Assembly: GCA_913774665.1 (NCBI GenBank)
Contig: CAJYHN010000004.1
Coordinates: 186,001-250,000 of the forward strand
Reading direction: 5' to 3'
DNA: 64,000 nucleotides
Origin: an uncultured Microbacterium sp.
Lineage (GTDB): Bacteria > Actinomycetota > Actinomycetes > Actinomycetales > Microbacteriaceae
The position numbers and the translations under genes are program-made. This document shows positions 1 through 7,560 of this stretch, one piece after another (within the stretch, counting starts at the first letter, position 1; each line of letters opens with the position of its first letter). Below the pieces are notes generated by a model. The model saw nothing but the letters and a program-made list of their open reading frames with translations, searched no databases and was not told the origin of the DNA.

Positions 1-77
1 TCGAGCACGCGGTTCGTGCCGAAGCTCTTCTGCAGGCCCGAGACGGAGAGCAGAGGGGCGGAGTCAGTGGGCGACAT
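1..77 (-). CDS. Amino-acid ABC transporter ATP-binding protein, N-terminal fragment
   Basis: Only the first 25 codons are in the window; the gene continues past position 1. The visible N-terminus (MSPTDSAPLLSVSGLQKSFG) is the typical first strand of a polar amino-acid ABC ATPase, just before the Walker A region. Its ATG overlaps the end of the permease gene by 14 bases, which suggests translational coupling. With the permease and binding protein upstream it completes a three-part importer. The family call rests on this short segment plus context. Confidence 0.75.
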   Translation of the reverse strand, partial: MSPTDSAPLLSVSGLQKSFGTNRVL

Positions 78-729
78 GGCGGTCCAGCCTCTTTTCCAGG
101 GCGTTCTGCCCGAACGACAGCACCAGGCAGAACAACCAGTAGATGAGCGCGGCTTCGAGGTACACCGCCATGAACTCGTACGAGAAGGCCGCGGTGGCCT
201 GTGCCTGGCGGAAGAGCTCGGTGACGAGGATGAGGGATGCCAGCGAGCTGTCCTTCACGAGCGAGATGAACGTGTTCGACAGCGGCGGCACCGACACGCG
301 AGCGGCCTGCGGGAGGATGATGCGCGTCAGCGTCTTGCGCGGAGACAGCCCCACCGTGTGCGCCGCCTCCCACTGCCCGCGCGGCACCGACAGGATCGCG
401 GCGCGGATGACCTCGGCCGCGTACCCGCCGACGTTCAACGAGAAGGCGATGACGGCGGCCGGGAAGGGATCGATCGTCAGGCCGAGCGAGGGAAGGCCGT
501 AGAAGATCACGAACAGCTGCACCAGCAGGGGCGTCCCGCGGATGATCGAGATGTAGAACCGGGCGACGCCCGACAGCACCACGTTCCGCGACAGCCGCAG
601 CAGCGCCATGGCCAACGCGATCACGAGACCGATCGCGAACGAGGCCAGGGACAGCGGGATCGTGCCCGTGATCCCGGCCAGAACCATCGGCCAGAACGAG
701 TCGACGAGCAGGGTCCAGATTTCGTTCAT
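64..729 (-). CDS. Polar amino-acid ABC transporter permease (HisM/GlnP type)
   Basis: Predicted 221-residue inner-membrane subunit of an amino-acid importer. About five hydrophobic segments are visible. The cytoplasmic loop contains the family EAA-like motif near residues 121-140 (EAAHTVGLSPRKTLTRIILP), the contact site for the ATPase. Length is normal for single-domain permeases of this family. It lies between the binding-protein gene (89 bp upstream) and the overlapping ATPase gene, so the order is binding protein, permease, ATPase. Substrate cannot be read from the sequence; the partner protein resembles cystine or polar amino-acid binders. Confidence 0.88.
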   Translation of the reverse strand: MNEIWTLLVDSFWPMVLAGITGTIPLSLASFAIGLVIALAMALLRLSRNVVLSGVARFYISIIRGTPLLVQLFVIFYGLPSLGLTIDPFPAAVIAFSLNVGGYAAEVIRAAILSVPRGQWEAAHTVGLSPRKTLTRIILPQAARVSVPPLSNTFISLVKDSSLASLILVTELFRQAQATAAFSYEFMAVYLEAALIYWLFCLVLSFGQNALEKRLDRHVAH

Positions 730-817
730 GGGCCTCCTTCCTCACGCGCGAGCGGATCATCCGCCCCCCACGCTACGGCGGGAGGGCGGATGATCCGCGG
801 GGGTTTACTCCGACGGG

Positions 818-1621
818 TTACTTCGTGACGTCGGCCCCGAAGTACTTGTCGCTGATCGACGCGAGGGTGCCGTCGGCACGGAGTTCGTCGAGCGCACCGT
901 CGACGGCATCCGCCAGCTTGTCCTTGCCCTTCTTGAAGGCGAAGGCGCTCTCGGAGGAGTCCTCCGTGGTCGCCGCGATCTTCAGACCCGTGGGGCTGTT
1001 CGTCTTCTCGTAGTCGAGGTAGGTCAGCTGGTCGTTGACCGTGGCGTCCACGCGGCCCTGCTTGAGCAGGGCGACCGCCTGGGCCCAGCCCTCGACGGCC
1101 TCGACCTGGGCGCCGCTCGAGGTGGCGAGTTCGTACCAGTTGCTCGTGAGCGACTGCGCGGTGGTCTTGCCCGACAGATCGGCGAAGCTCGAGATGGCGC
1201 TGTCGCCGTCGGTCGTCACGATGACGCCCCGCGAGACGGTGTACGGCGAGCTGAAGGTGTACTTCTCCTGGCGCTCGGGGTTGATCGACACCTGATTGGC
1301 GATGACGTCGAAGCGGCCGGCGTCCAGGCCCGCGAAGATCGCGTCCCACTGGGTCTCCTGGAACTTCACCTGCAGGCCGAGCTTGTCGGCGACCGCCTTC
1401 GCGATCTCGACGTCGAAGCCCGTCAGCTCCCCCGCACCCTCGTGGTACGAGAAGGGACGATAGGTCCCCTCGGTGGCCACGGTCAGCGTGCCGCCGGAGA
1501 CGAGGCCGAGGTCGGCTCCCGCGTCGGGGTTCGCTGCGGTGGAGCCGCCGCTGCAGGCGGTCAGCGCGAGGGCACTCAGACCCAGGGTGGCGGCGAGGAC
1601 GGTCAGACGGCGACGGGGCAT
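818..1621 (-). CDS. Amino-acid ABC transporter substrate-binding lipoprotein
   Basis: A 267-residue solute-binding protein (SBP_bac_3 family). The chosen ATG gives a clean lipoprotein signal: basic MPRRRLTV, a hydrophobic stretch, then lipobox LTAC with Cys near residue 22. A longer frame upstream encodes arginine-rich sequence typical of non-coding GC-rich DNA, so the upstream start is rejected. The mature part shows family landmarks: the GTYRPFSY segment, the GFDVEIAKAVADKLG segment and the FDVIANQVSI hinge. It is first in the minus-strand transporter operon and should act on the outer face of the membrane. Confidence 0.88.
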   Translation of the reverse strand: MPRRRLTVLAATLGLSALALTACSGGSTAANPDAGADLGLVSGGTLTVATEGTYRPFSYHEGAGELTGFDVEIAKAVADKLGLQVKFQETQWDAIFAGLDAGRFDVIANQVSINPERQEKYTFSSPYTVSRGVIVTTDGDSAISSFADLSGKTTAQSLTSNWYELATSSGAQVEAVEGWAQAVALLKQGRVDATVNDQLTYLDYEKTNSPTGLKIAATTEDSSESAFAFKKGKDKLADAVDGALDELRADGTLASISDKYFGADVTK

Positions 1622-1741
1622 GGCTGTTCCAGACGTGTGTGAGGTGGGGACCGCGCGGTGCGGGCGCGGGAGTATCGGCGCGAAGCGCGCCCTCCAGCAC
1701 AACACGATCAGGCGCACGGACCTTCCCGGATGACGCCGTGT

Positions 1742-1755
1742 TGCACGATCGTGCA
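1742..1755. promoter_or_regulatory. Perfect 14-bp palindrome upstream of the amino-acid transporter operon
   Basis: TGCACGATCGTGCA lies about 120 bp upstream of the binding-protein ATG. A related half-site (GATCGTG followed by TTGTGC) occurs about 40 bp closer to the gene. The position fits an operator, but no regulator gene is adjacent, so its role is inferred from symmetry only. Confidence 0.35.
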
Positions 1756-1779
1756 GGCCCGGCGCCCCTCGGAGACGCG

Positions 1780-1813
1780 AAAACCCCGCCGGCACAGGGC
1801 ACGGCGGGGCTTT
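1780..1813 (-). terminator. Intrinsic terminator of the rplK-rplA operon
   Basis: Stem CCCCGCCG / CGGCGGGG with an 11-base loop, 13 bp past the rplA stop codon. On the minus strand it is followed by TTTT, the usual signal for Rho-independent termination. The plus-strand side also has a short T run, so it may work both ways. Confidence 0.7.
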
Positions 1814-1825
1814 CGGTGACGGATG

Positions 1826-2518
1826 TCAGACGATGACGTTGACGTCCAGCGGGATGCCGGGGCCGAACGTGGTCGACACGGCACCCTTCTGGATGTAACG
1901 GCCCTTCGAGCTCGACGGCTTGAGGCGGACGATCTCCTCGAGAGCGGCGGCGAGGTTCTCGTCGAGCTGCTCAGCGGTGAACGACGCCTTGCCGACGACG
2001 AAGTGCACGTTGGCGTGCTTGTCGACGCGGAACTCGATCTTTCCGCCCTTGATCTCCTCGACGGCCTTGGCCGGGTTGGGGGTCACGGTGCCGGTCTTGG
2101 GGTTCGGCATGAGGCCGCGGGGTCCGAGGACCTTACCGAGGCGGCCGACCTGGCCCATGAGCTCGGGGGTCGAGACGGCGGCGTCGAACGACGTGTAGCC
2201 GGCCGCGACCTTCTCGATGAGCTCGGCGCCACCGACCTCGTCGGCGCCGGCGGCGAGAGCCGCCTCGGCCGCGGGGCCGTTGGCGAAGACGATGACGCGC
2301 GCGGTCTTACCCGTGCCGTGGGGGAGGATGACCGTGCCGCGGACCATCTGGTCTGCCTTACGGGGGTCGACCGAGAGCTTCAGCGCGACCTCGACGGTCG
2401 AGTCGAACTTCTTCGAGCCGGTCTCCTTCGCGAGGGCGACGGCCTCGGCCGGGGTGTAGAACGTGTCGGCCGCGATCTTCTCAGCTGCGGCGCGGAATGC
2501 CTTGGACTTGGTAGCCAT
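1826..2518 (-). CDS. rplA: 50S ribosomal protein L1
   Basis: A 230-residue protein, the normal size of bacterial L1. It contains the family signature for 23S rRNA binding: [12 protein letters not shown] follows GKVLGPR. L1 forms the stalk near the E site and in many bacteria represses its own operon by binding the mRNA leader. The ATG follows rplK by 11 bp and has an upstream GAGGGAGATAAC-type ribosome binding site. It is the second gene of the rplK-rplA transcript. The minus-strand frame stays open far upstream through rplK, but that is an overlap artefact. Confidence 0.98.
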   Translation of the reverse strand: MATKSKAFRAAAEKIAADTFYTPAEAVALAKETGSKKFDSTVEVALKLSVDPRKADQMVRGTVILPHGTGKTARVIVFANGPAAEAALAAGADEVGGAELIEKVAAGYTSFDAAVSTPELMGQVGRLGKVLGPRGLMPNPKTGTVTPNPAKAVEEIKGGKIEFRVDKHANVHFVVGKASFTAEQLDENLAAALEEIVRLKPSSSKGRYIQKGAVSTTFGPGIPLDVNVIV

Positions 2519-2529
2519 TGTTATCTCCC

Positions 2530-2961
2530 TCAGTCCTCGACCGTGATGCCCATGGAACGGGCGGTGCCGGCGATGATCTTCGAGGCGGCCTCGATGTCGT
2601 TCGCGTTCAGGTCGGGCTGCTTCGTGGTGGCGATCTCGCGAACCTGCTCCTTGGTCAGCTTGCCGACCTTGGTGGTGTGCGGGGTCGGCGAACCCTTCGC
2701 GAGGCCGGCGGCCTTCTTGATGAGCTCTGCGGCCGGGGGCGTCTTCAGGATGAACGTGAAGCTGCGGTCCTCGTAGACGGTGATCTCGACGGGGATGACG
2801 TTGCCGCGCTGGGCCTCGGTCGCCGCGTTGTACGCCTTGCAGAACTCCATGATGTTGACGCCGTGCTGACCGAGCGCCGGACCGATCGGGGGCGCGGGGT
2901 TGGCCGCACCCGCCTTGATCTGGAGCTTGATCAGGCCGGTCACCTTTTTCTTGGGTGCCAT
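2530..2961 (-). CDS. rplK: 50S ribosomal protein L11
   Basis: A 143-residue ribosomal protein of the GTPase-associated centre, full length. The N-terminal proline-rich motif [14 protein letters not shown] and the C-terminal rRNA-binding domain ([14 protein letters not shown] onward) are intact. The ATG at 2961 has an AGGAAAAGG ribosome binding site. In most actinobacteria rplK follows nusG directly; here a 1.4-kb segment carrying a plus-strand gene separates them, so rplK probably depends on its own promoter near 3064. Confidence 0.98.
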   Translation of the reverse strand: MAPKKKVTGLIKLQIKAGAANPAPPIGPALGQHGVNIMEFCKAYNAATEAQRGNVIPVEITVYEDRSFTFILKTPPAAELIKKAAGLAKGSPTPHTTKVGKLTKEQVREIATTKQPDLNANDIEAASKIIAGTARSMGITVED

Positions 2962-3063
2962 ATCCTTTTCCTCTCTCGAGCGGGGGCCTCGCGGCTCCCT
3001 CTCTCCCGCACATCCGGCGGTTCCGGACAGCGGTCGTTGCGCACTGACGCACGCAACCTTGCC

Positions 3064-3069
3064 ATTGTA
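3064..3069 (-). promoter_or_regulatory. Candidate -10 element for rplK-rplA
   Basis: TACAAT on the minus strand, about 100 bp upstream of the rplK ATG, is a near-consensus -10 hexamer in an otherwise very GC-rich gap. The -35 region is weak. The element lies on the rplK side of the wedged DUF559 cassette, so rplK-rplA could be transcribed without nusG read-through. Confidence 0.5.
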
Positions 3070-3139
3070 CGCGACGCCGGGCGTTTCGGCATCCCGCCCT
3101 CCCGCCCCCTCCCTCCGATGGCCCGCCGCTGTCCGCGAC

Positions 3140-3198
3140 AAACGCGCCGGCGAGTGAAACAGCACCTGCTCTGCCGTGCCTCACTCACAGGGGCGTTT
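3140..3198. repeat. Family D nested palindrome, copy 1 (left of the DUF559 gene)
   Basis: Outer arms AAACGCGCC / GGGGCGTTT enclose inner arms GGCGAGTGA / TCACTC, with a CAC/GTG core. Copy 2 at 4221-4287 shares the same blocks in the same order (AAACG, GGCGAGTGA, TGCT, TGCCG, CTC, GCGTTT). The two copies bracket the DUF559-like gene between them. The rest of the 2962-3267 gap holds the rplK promoter and a TCCACAG motif at 3211-3217. Confidence 0.8.
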
Positions 3199-3267
3199 TT
3201 CACGGCGTCGTCCACAGATGCGCCCGCCCGCGATTCCCCGGGGGGCACAGGATGCCACTCTCGGGCG

Positions 3268-4098
3268 ATGACGCTCACCTCACCGCCCACAGCCGCAGGG
3301 CCACCGGCCTCCCTTCTGCGAGCTGCCGACGCGGCCTCCGCGGGCACCTACCCCGCCGCGGACCGCGCGCTCCTGCGTATCCGCCCCGCGGTCTACACCG
3401 TTCGCTCGGAGTGGGACGCGCTGCCGGAGTGGGACCGTTATCTCCTGCGCGTCCACGCATACGCGCTCGTTCGGCCCGATGTGATCTTCGCGCACGAATC
3501 GGCAGCGGCCCTGCTCGGCCTGCCGCTCTTCGGTCACCCCCGGGATGTGCACGTCTTCGATCCTCGCCGCGCGCGCTCTCTGCGCTTCGGCGACGTAGCG
3601 GTCCACACCAGCGCCGATCCACGAACACCCCTGCACCTCGGCCGGATCCGCACGACCTCGGTCACCGATACGGTCCTCGACCTCGTCCGATGCCTCCCGC
3701 CGGCATTCGGCCTCGCCGTCGCCGACCATGCCGCCCGAGCCGCGGGGACCACGAGCGTCCAGTTGCTCGGGCGAGCGACCGAGCAGCGAACGGAGCGGGG
3801 TCGGCGGCGAGTCGAATGGGTCTGCGCCCATATGGATGCGCGCGCGGAATCCGTCGCGGAGTCGATCAGTCGCGCCGTCGCACTGTGGTGCGGGTTCCCC
3901 GTTCCCGTTCTGCAGCGGGAGCATCGCGTCGGCGGACGGTCGTACCGCTCTGATCTTTGCTGGCCCGAGCACCGAGTGATCGGCGAGTGCGATGGATGGC
4001 AGAAGTACGGCGCGGGTGGCGACGCGACACGTGCCTTTCGCGAGGAGAAACGTCGCGAGGACACCCTGCGGCGCGCCGGCTGGAAAGTCGCGCGATGA
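3268..4098 (+). CDS. DUF559/Vsr-like PD-(D/E)xK nuclease protein, locus 1 (probably nonsense-truncated)
   Basis: A 276-residue protein with an AbiEi-like N-terminal region (FAHESAAALLGLPLFG near residues 75-90) and a C-terminal Vsr/DUF559-type nuclease fold. Candidate catalytic residues are Asp229 in RSDLCW and Glu240/Asp242 in GECDG. It reads plus-strand between nusG and rplK, both minus-strand, and is bracketed by family D palindromes. The stop TGA at 4096 falls where related proteins have the Trp of an RW-aromatic motif. The frame stays open beyond it for 47 more codons, so the intact gene probably ended at 4242 (see separate entry). The sequence supports a nuclease fold; activity and target are unknown. 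Confidence 0.75.
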   Translation: MTLTSPPTAAGPPASLLRAADAASAGTYPAADRALLRIRPAVYTVRSEWDALPEWDRYLLRVHAYALVRPDVIFAHESAAALLGLPLFGHPRDVHVFDPRRARSLRFGDVAVHTSADPRTPLHLGRIRTTSVTDTVLDLVRCLPPAFGLAVADHAARAAGTTSVQLLGRATEQRTERGRRRVEWVCAHMDARAESVAESISRAVALWCGFPVPVLQREHRVGGRSYRSDLCWPEHRVIGECDGWQKYGAGGDATRAFREEKRREDTLRRAGWKVAR

Positions 4099-4242
4099 GA
4101 CTATGCCGGCGCCCTCCAGATGCACGGCTTGCGCGATGCGCTCACGGCCGCCGGGCTCCCCCTCGTCCACCCAGCCGACACGGCGCGCCTGGTCACGCTG
4201 CGGCAGCGGCGGCCCTCTTTCGATAAACGGAGCGGCGAGTGA
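4096..4242 (+). pseudogene. Detached C-terminal tail of the locus 1 DUF559 gene after an in-frame TGA
   Basis: Directly after the TGA the same frame continues DYAGALQMHGLRDALTAAGL and stays open to a TGA at 4240-4242. This resembles the usual C-terminal tail of the family (aromatic-Asp-Tyr motif, then a helix ending in AAGLP). A single TGG-to-TGA change explains the break. The second stop lies inside the GGCGAGTGA block of palindrome copy 2, so the ancestral frame ran into the repeat. Confidence 0.6.
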
Positions 4243-4287
4243 GACACCACGTGCTGCGGCATGTCTCGCTCGCACGAGCGTTTATCG
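4221..4287. repeat. Family D nested palindrome, copy 2 (right of the DUF559 gene)
   Basis: Perfect outer arms CGATAAACG / CGTTTATCG enclose inner arms CGAGTGAGACA / TGTCTCGCTCG with a CACG/CATG core. It shares block order with copy 1 at 3140-3198. It lies between the DUF559 frame and the nusG terminator. Either strand could form a long hairpin. Confidence 0.82.
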
Positions 4288-4315
4288 AGGAGGGGCACGC
4301 GGCGCGGGGAAGCGA

Positions 4316-4352
4316 CGAACGCCCCGCCGGCCGGAGCCGTGCGGGGCGTTCG
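4316..4352 (-). terminator. Hairpin after nusG
   Basis: Perfect 12-bp stem CGAACGCCCCGC / GCGGGGCGTTCG, 18 bp past the nusG stop codon, with no real U-tract. This form is common for actinobacterial terminators. It would separate secE-nusG transcription from rplK-rplA. Confidence 0.55.
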
Positions 4353-4370
4353 CGAGAGACGCGGGTGGCG

Positions 4371-5495
4371 TCAGATCATCTTGGTGACCTGGTCGAACGA
4401 CAGCTCGACCGGGGTCTCGCGCTCGAAGAGCGACACCAGCACCGTGAGCTTGCCGCTCTCGGGCTTGATCTCGCTGATCGTGCCGGGCAGGCCCGCGAAC
4501 GAGCCTTCCTTGATCGTGATGGTCTCGCCGGTCTCGAAGTCGACCTCGGCGGGGATGACGCGGGCCGTGGTGGCCGAGCCCTTGGCCGCTGCGCCCTTGG
4601 CAGGAGCGGACTCCTTGACCTCGACGAGGCTCTTGAGCATGTTGAAGGCCTCTTCGAAACGCAGCGGTGTCGGGTTGTGGGCGTTGCCCACGAAGCCGGT
4701 GACGCCGGGGGTGTGACGAACGACCGACCAGGTGTCTTCGTTGAGGTCCATGCGCACCAGCACGTAGCCGGGGATGCGCACGCGGTTGACCATCTTGCGC
4801 TGGCCGTTCTTGATCTCGACGACGTCCTCCATGGGGACCTCGACCTGGTAGATGTCGTCCTCGACCTCGAGCGTCGACTTGCGCTGCTCGATGTTGGCCT
4901 TCACCTTGCGCTCGAAGCCGGCGTAGGAGTGGATGACGAACCACTTGCCGGGAAGCGAGCGCAGCTCGGCGCGGAACGCCTCGTACGGGTCGGCGTCTTC
5001 GTCGGTCTCGTCGGCGTCGACATCGGTCGCGGCGTCGGCCGGCGACTCGGAAGCCTCGACCTCGTCGACGACGGATGCCGCGGCGGAGACCTCGTCGACG
5101 AAGTCCTCGTCGAGCACGGGAGCGTCGGGCTCGCCGTTGACGTCCGGGCCGTCGTAGGCGGTGACCTCGTCGGCGGCCTCTGCGGCCTCTTCGGCCTGCT
5201 CCTCGGCGAGGGCGTCGGTGAGGACCTCGGCGGCGGCCTCGGCCTCGCTGGTCTCGTCGATCTCGAGAGCGTCGTTCACGATCGCGTCCGCCTCCGGGTC
5301 GGTGATGTCGATGTCGCCGAGGTCGGCGTCGTCGGTGTCGGTTTCGTCGTCGACGATGTGGACGGCCGTGTGCTCGGCCGAGTCGGAGGCGCGCTCCTGG
5401 GACTCGAGCACGTTGCCCTCCTGGGCTTCGTCGTCCTCGCTGGACTGCTCAGCGGCCGTCGCCCAGTCGGCGTCGTCGACATATCTTTCAGACAC
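4371..5495 (-). CDS. nusG: Transcription termination/antitermination protein NusG with long acidic N-terminus
   Basis: The NusG core starts near residue 180 ([20 protein letters not shown]), followed by the RNA-polymerase-binding NGN domain and a C-terminal KOW domain ([20 protein letters not shown]). NusG binds RNA polymerase, modulates pausing and links to Rho or ribosomes. At 374 residues it is about twice the E. coli length. The extra first 175 residues are almost all Asp, Glu, Ala, Ser and Thr, with no visible domain. Acidic extensions occur in actinobacterial NusG, but this one is long. It follows secE by about 60 bp in the conserved order. Confidence 0.96.
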   Translation of the reverse strand: MSERYVDDADWATAAEQSSEDDEAQEGNVLESQERASDSAEHTAVHIVDDETDTDDADLGDIDITDPEADAIVNDALEIDETSEAEAAAEVLTDALAEEQAEEAAEAADEVTAYDGPDVNGEPDAPVLDEDFVDEVSAAASVVDEVEASESPADAATDVDADETDEDADPYEAFRAELRSLPGKWFVIHSYAGFERKVKANIEQRKSTLEVEDDIYQVEVPMEDVVEIKNGQRKMVNRVRIPGYVLVRMDLNEDTWSVVRHTPGVTGFVGNAHNPTPLRFEEAFNMLKSLVEVKESAPAKGAAAKGSATTARVIPAEVDFETGETITIKEGSFAGLPGTISEIKPESGKLTVLVSLFERETPVELSFDQVTKMI

Positions 5496-5555
5496 TGTGA
5501 TCTCTTCCGTTCAGTGGCGGCCGCTCCTGGCGCCGCGCGTCCGCCCAGACGCCGG

Positions 5556-5831
5556 TCAGGCGCCGGCGGTACCGGGGACGCCGAAGACGGCGGTGGTGAT
5601 CCACACGAACAACACGTCGAGGCCGTAGACGATCGCCATCATGACGACGACGAACCCGAGGACGACGGCGGTGAACTTGATCAGCTCCTGCCGCGTCGGC
5701 GTGACGACCTTGCGCAGTTCCGCGAAGACCTGACGAATGAAGAGGGCGATCCGCGCGAAGAAGTTGAGCTTCTTCTCGCGGGGCGCGCCGCGCTCAGCGA
5801 CGATCTCGCCCTTCGCCTCGTCCTGCGTCAT
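5556..5831 (-). CDS. secE: Preprotein translocase subunit SecE
   Basis: A 91-residue protein with one C-terminal membrane span (residues 52-75, FTAVVLGFVVVMMAIVYGLD) preceded by the SecE amphipathic motif ELRKVVTPTRQELIKF. SecE clamps SecY in the plasma-membrane protein channel. The ATG at 5831 is chosen because the upstream part of the open frame runs towards the tRNA gene. The position between tRNA-Trp and nusG is the textbook order. Confidence 0.96.
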   Translation of the reverse strand: MTQDEAKGEIVAERGAPREKKLNFFARIALFIRQVFAELRKVVTPTRQELIKFTAVVLGFVVVMMAIVYGLDVLFVWITTAVFGVPGTAGA

Positions 5832-5873
5832 CGAACCACCTAGGTCTGTGTCTGTGCCAGCGTGCGCTGTGCG

Positions 5874-5946
<73 letters not shown>

Positions 5947-6134
5947 AAGATCCCGAGGGATCCAGGATTCGAAACCGACCCTCTTTCCGCCTGGAATCTC
6001 TCGGAGAGGGATGCCACGTGCCCGGGGGCACGGCGAAAGAATGCAGATTTCGACTGCACTCCCCAGTCTATGTCATGTCCTCCGGGCTGGCGAACCGAGG
6101 CCGCTCGTAGGACACCGCGCGCAAGGGAGATCGA

Positions 6135-6168
6135 CGTCTCCCGACACCGAGAAGCGGGTCGGGAGACG
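6135..6168 (-). terminator. Hairpin after the aldehyde dehydrogenase gene
   Basis: Perfect 11-bp stem CGTCTCCCGAC / GTCGGGAGACG with a 12-base loop, 8 bp past the stop codon of the minus-strand dehydrogenase gene. No strong U-tract follows. Confidence 0.55.
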
Positions 6169-6176
6169 CCGGAGAA

Positions 6177-7538
6177 TCACGCCGTGCGGATGAGCTTCTT
6201 GTTGACGAACTCGTCGGCCGCCAGCAGTCCCATCTCGCGCGAGGTGCCGCTGCGCTTGACCCCGCCGAACGGCAGCTCGGGCGAGTCGGCGAGGACCACG
6301 TTGACGTAGACCATGCCGGCCTCGATGCGATCCGCGATGCGCTGAGCCTGCTCGGCATCCGTCGTGAAGACGTACGAGCCGAGGCCGTAGCCGGTGTCGT
6401 TCGCGAGATCGACCGCCTCGTCCTCGCTCGAGACGCGGTAGACGGTACCGACGGGCCCGAAGAACTCCTCGCCGTACGCGTCCATCTCGCTCGTGACGCC
6501 CGTGAGGACGGTACCAGGGAAGAAGGCGCCGTCGCGGGTTCCGCCGACCTCCACGGTCGCCCCCTGGGCCACCGCGCGCTGCACCTGCTCGTCGAGGCGC
6601 TCAGCCGCCGCAAGAGACGACAGCGGGCCGAGCACGGTGTCGTCGGCGAAGGGGTCGCCGACCTTGGCCTCACCCAAGGCTGCCGTGAACTTCTCGAGGA
6701 AGGCGTCGTAGAGCTCGTCGATCACGATGAAGCGCTTGGCGCCGTTGCACGACTGCCCGTTGTTGTCGAGGCGCGCGTCGACGGCCGCCTGCACAGCGGC
6801 ATCCAGATCATCCGTCGACAGGAGGATGAAGGGGTCGGACCCGCCGAGCTCGAGCGCGACCTTCTTGAGGTTGCGGCCGGCGATCTCGGCGACAGCGGCG
6901 CCCGCGCGCTCCGAACCGGTGACCGAGACGCCCTGCACGCGGCGGTCGGCGATGATGGTCGCCGCCTGGTCGTTGGTGGCGCGGATGTTCACGTAGGCGC
7001 CCTCGGGGAGCCCGGCGTCGCGGTAGATCGCCTGGAGCGCTTCGGCCGACTCGGGGCACTGCGGCGCGTGCTTGAGGAGGATGGTGTTGCCGACCGCGAG
7101 GTTCGGGGCGGCGAAACGGGCGACCTGGTAGTAGGGGAAGTTCCACGGCATGATGCCGAGCAGCACGCCCAGCGGCGAACGGCGGATGACCGCGGTGCCC
7201 TCGCCCAGGATCTCGAGCGGGCTGTCACCGGTGATCTTGTCGATGTTGTCGGCGTAGTACTCGGTGATGTCGGCGGCGAAATCGACCTCGCCGAGGGCGG
7301 CCTCGAGCGGTTTGCCCATCTCGCGCACGATGATCGCGGCGAGATCGTCACGCCGATCGCGGTGCAGCTGAGCGACGCGGCGCAGGGCCTCGGCGCGCTC
7401 GGCCGGGGCGGTGCGCGACCAGACGCGGTATCCGTCGTGGGCGGAGGCGATGGCCTCTTCGACCCCGGAATCGCTCAGCGTGTCGTACTCGGCGAGGGTC
7501 TCACCGGTGGCGGGATTGACGACGGCGTAGTCGCTCAT
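6177..7538 (-). CDS. gabD: NAD(P)-dependent succinate-semialdehyde / aminobutyraldehyde dehydrogenase
   Basis: A 453-residue aldehyde dehydrogenase of the succinate-semialdehyde type. Visible landmarks are PWNFPYYQVARFAAPNLA in the cofactor-binding domain, ALELGGSDPF with the general-base Glu, and NNGQSCNGAKR with the catalytic Cys. It would oxidise the semialdehyde left by the GABA transaminase and might also handle 4-aminobutyraldehyde from the amine oxidase; only one such dehydrogenase is in the cluster. The ATG at 7538 has an AAAGGAG ribosome binding site. It is the last gene of the minus-strand operon. The symbol is by similarity. Confidence 0.85.
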   Translation of the reverse strand: MSDYAVVNPATGETLAEYDTLSDSGVEEAIASAHDGYRVWSRTAPAERAEALRRVAQLHRDRRDDLAAIIVREMGKPLEAALGEVDFAADITEYYADNIDKITGDSPLEILGEGTAVIRRSPLGVLLGIMPWNFPYYQVARFAAPNLAVGNTILLKHAPQCPESAEALQAIYRDAGLPEGAYVNIRATNDQAATIIADRRVQGVSVTGSERAGAAVAEIAGRNLKKVALELGGSDPFILLSTDDLDAAVQAAVDARLDNNGQSCNGAKRFIVIDELYDAFLEKFTAALGEAKVGDPFADDTVLGPLSSLAAAERLDEQVQRAVAQGATVEVGGTRDGAFFPGTVLTGVTSEMDAYGEEFFGPVGTVYRVSSEDEAVDLANDTGYGLGSYVFTTDAEQAQRIADRIEAGMVYVNVVLADSPELPFGGVKRSGTSREMGLLAADEFVNKKLIRTA

Positions 7539-7560
7539 GGTGCTCCTTTTCGTTTCGTTG

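Noticed and set aside
4096-4098. TGA read as selenocysteine
   Set aside because: No selenocysteine context is evident, the aligned residue in related proteins is Trp rather than Cys, and the family is not a selenoprotein family. A nonsense mutation is simpler.
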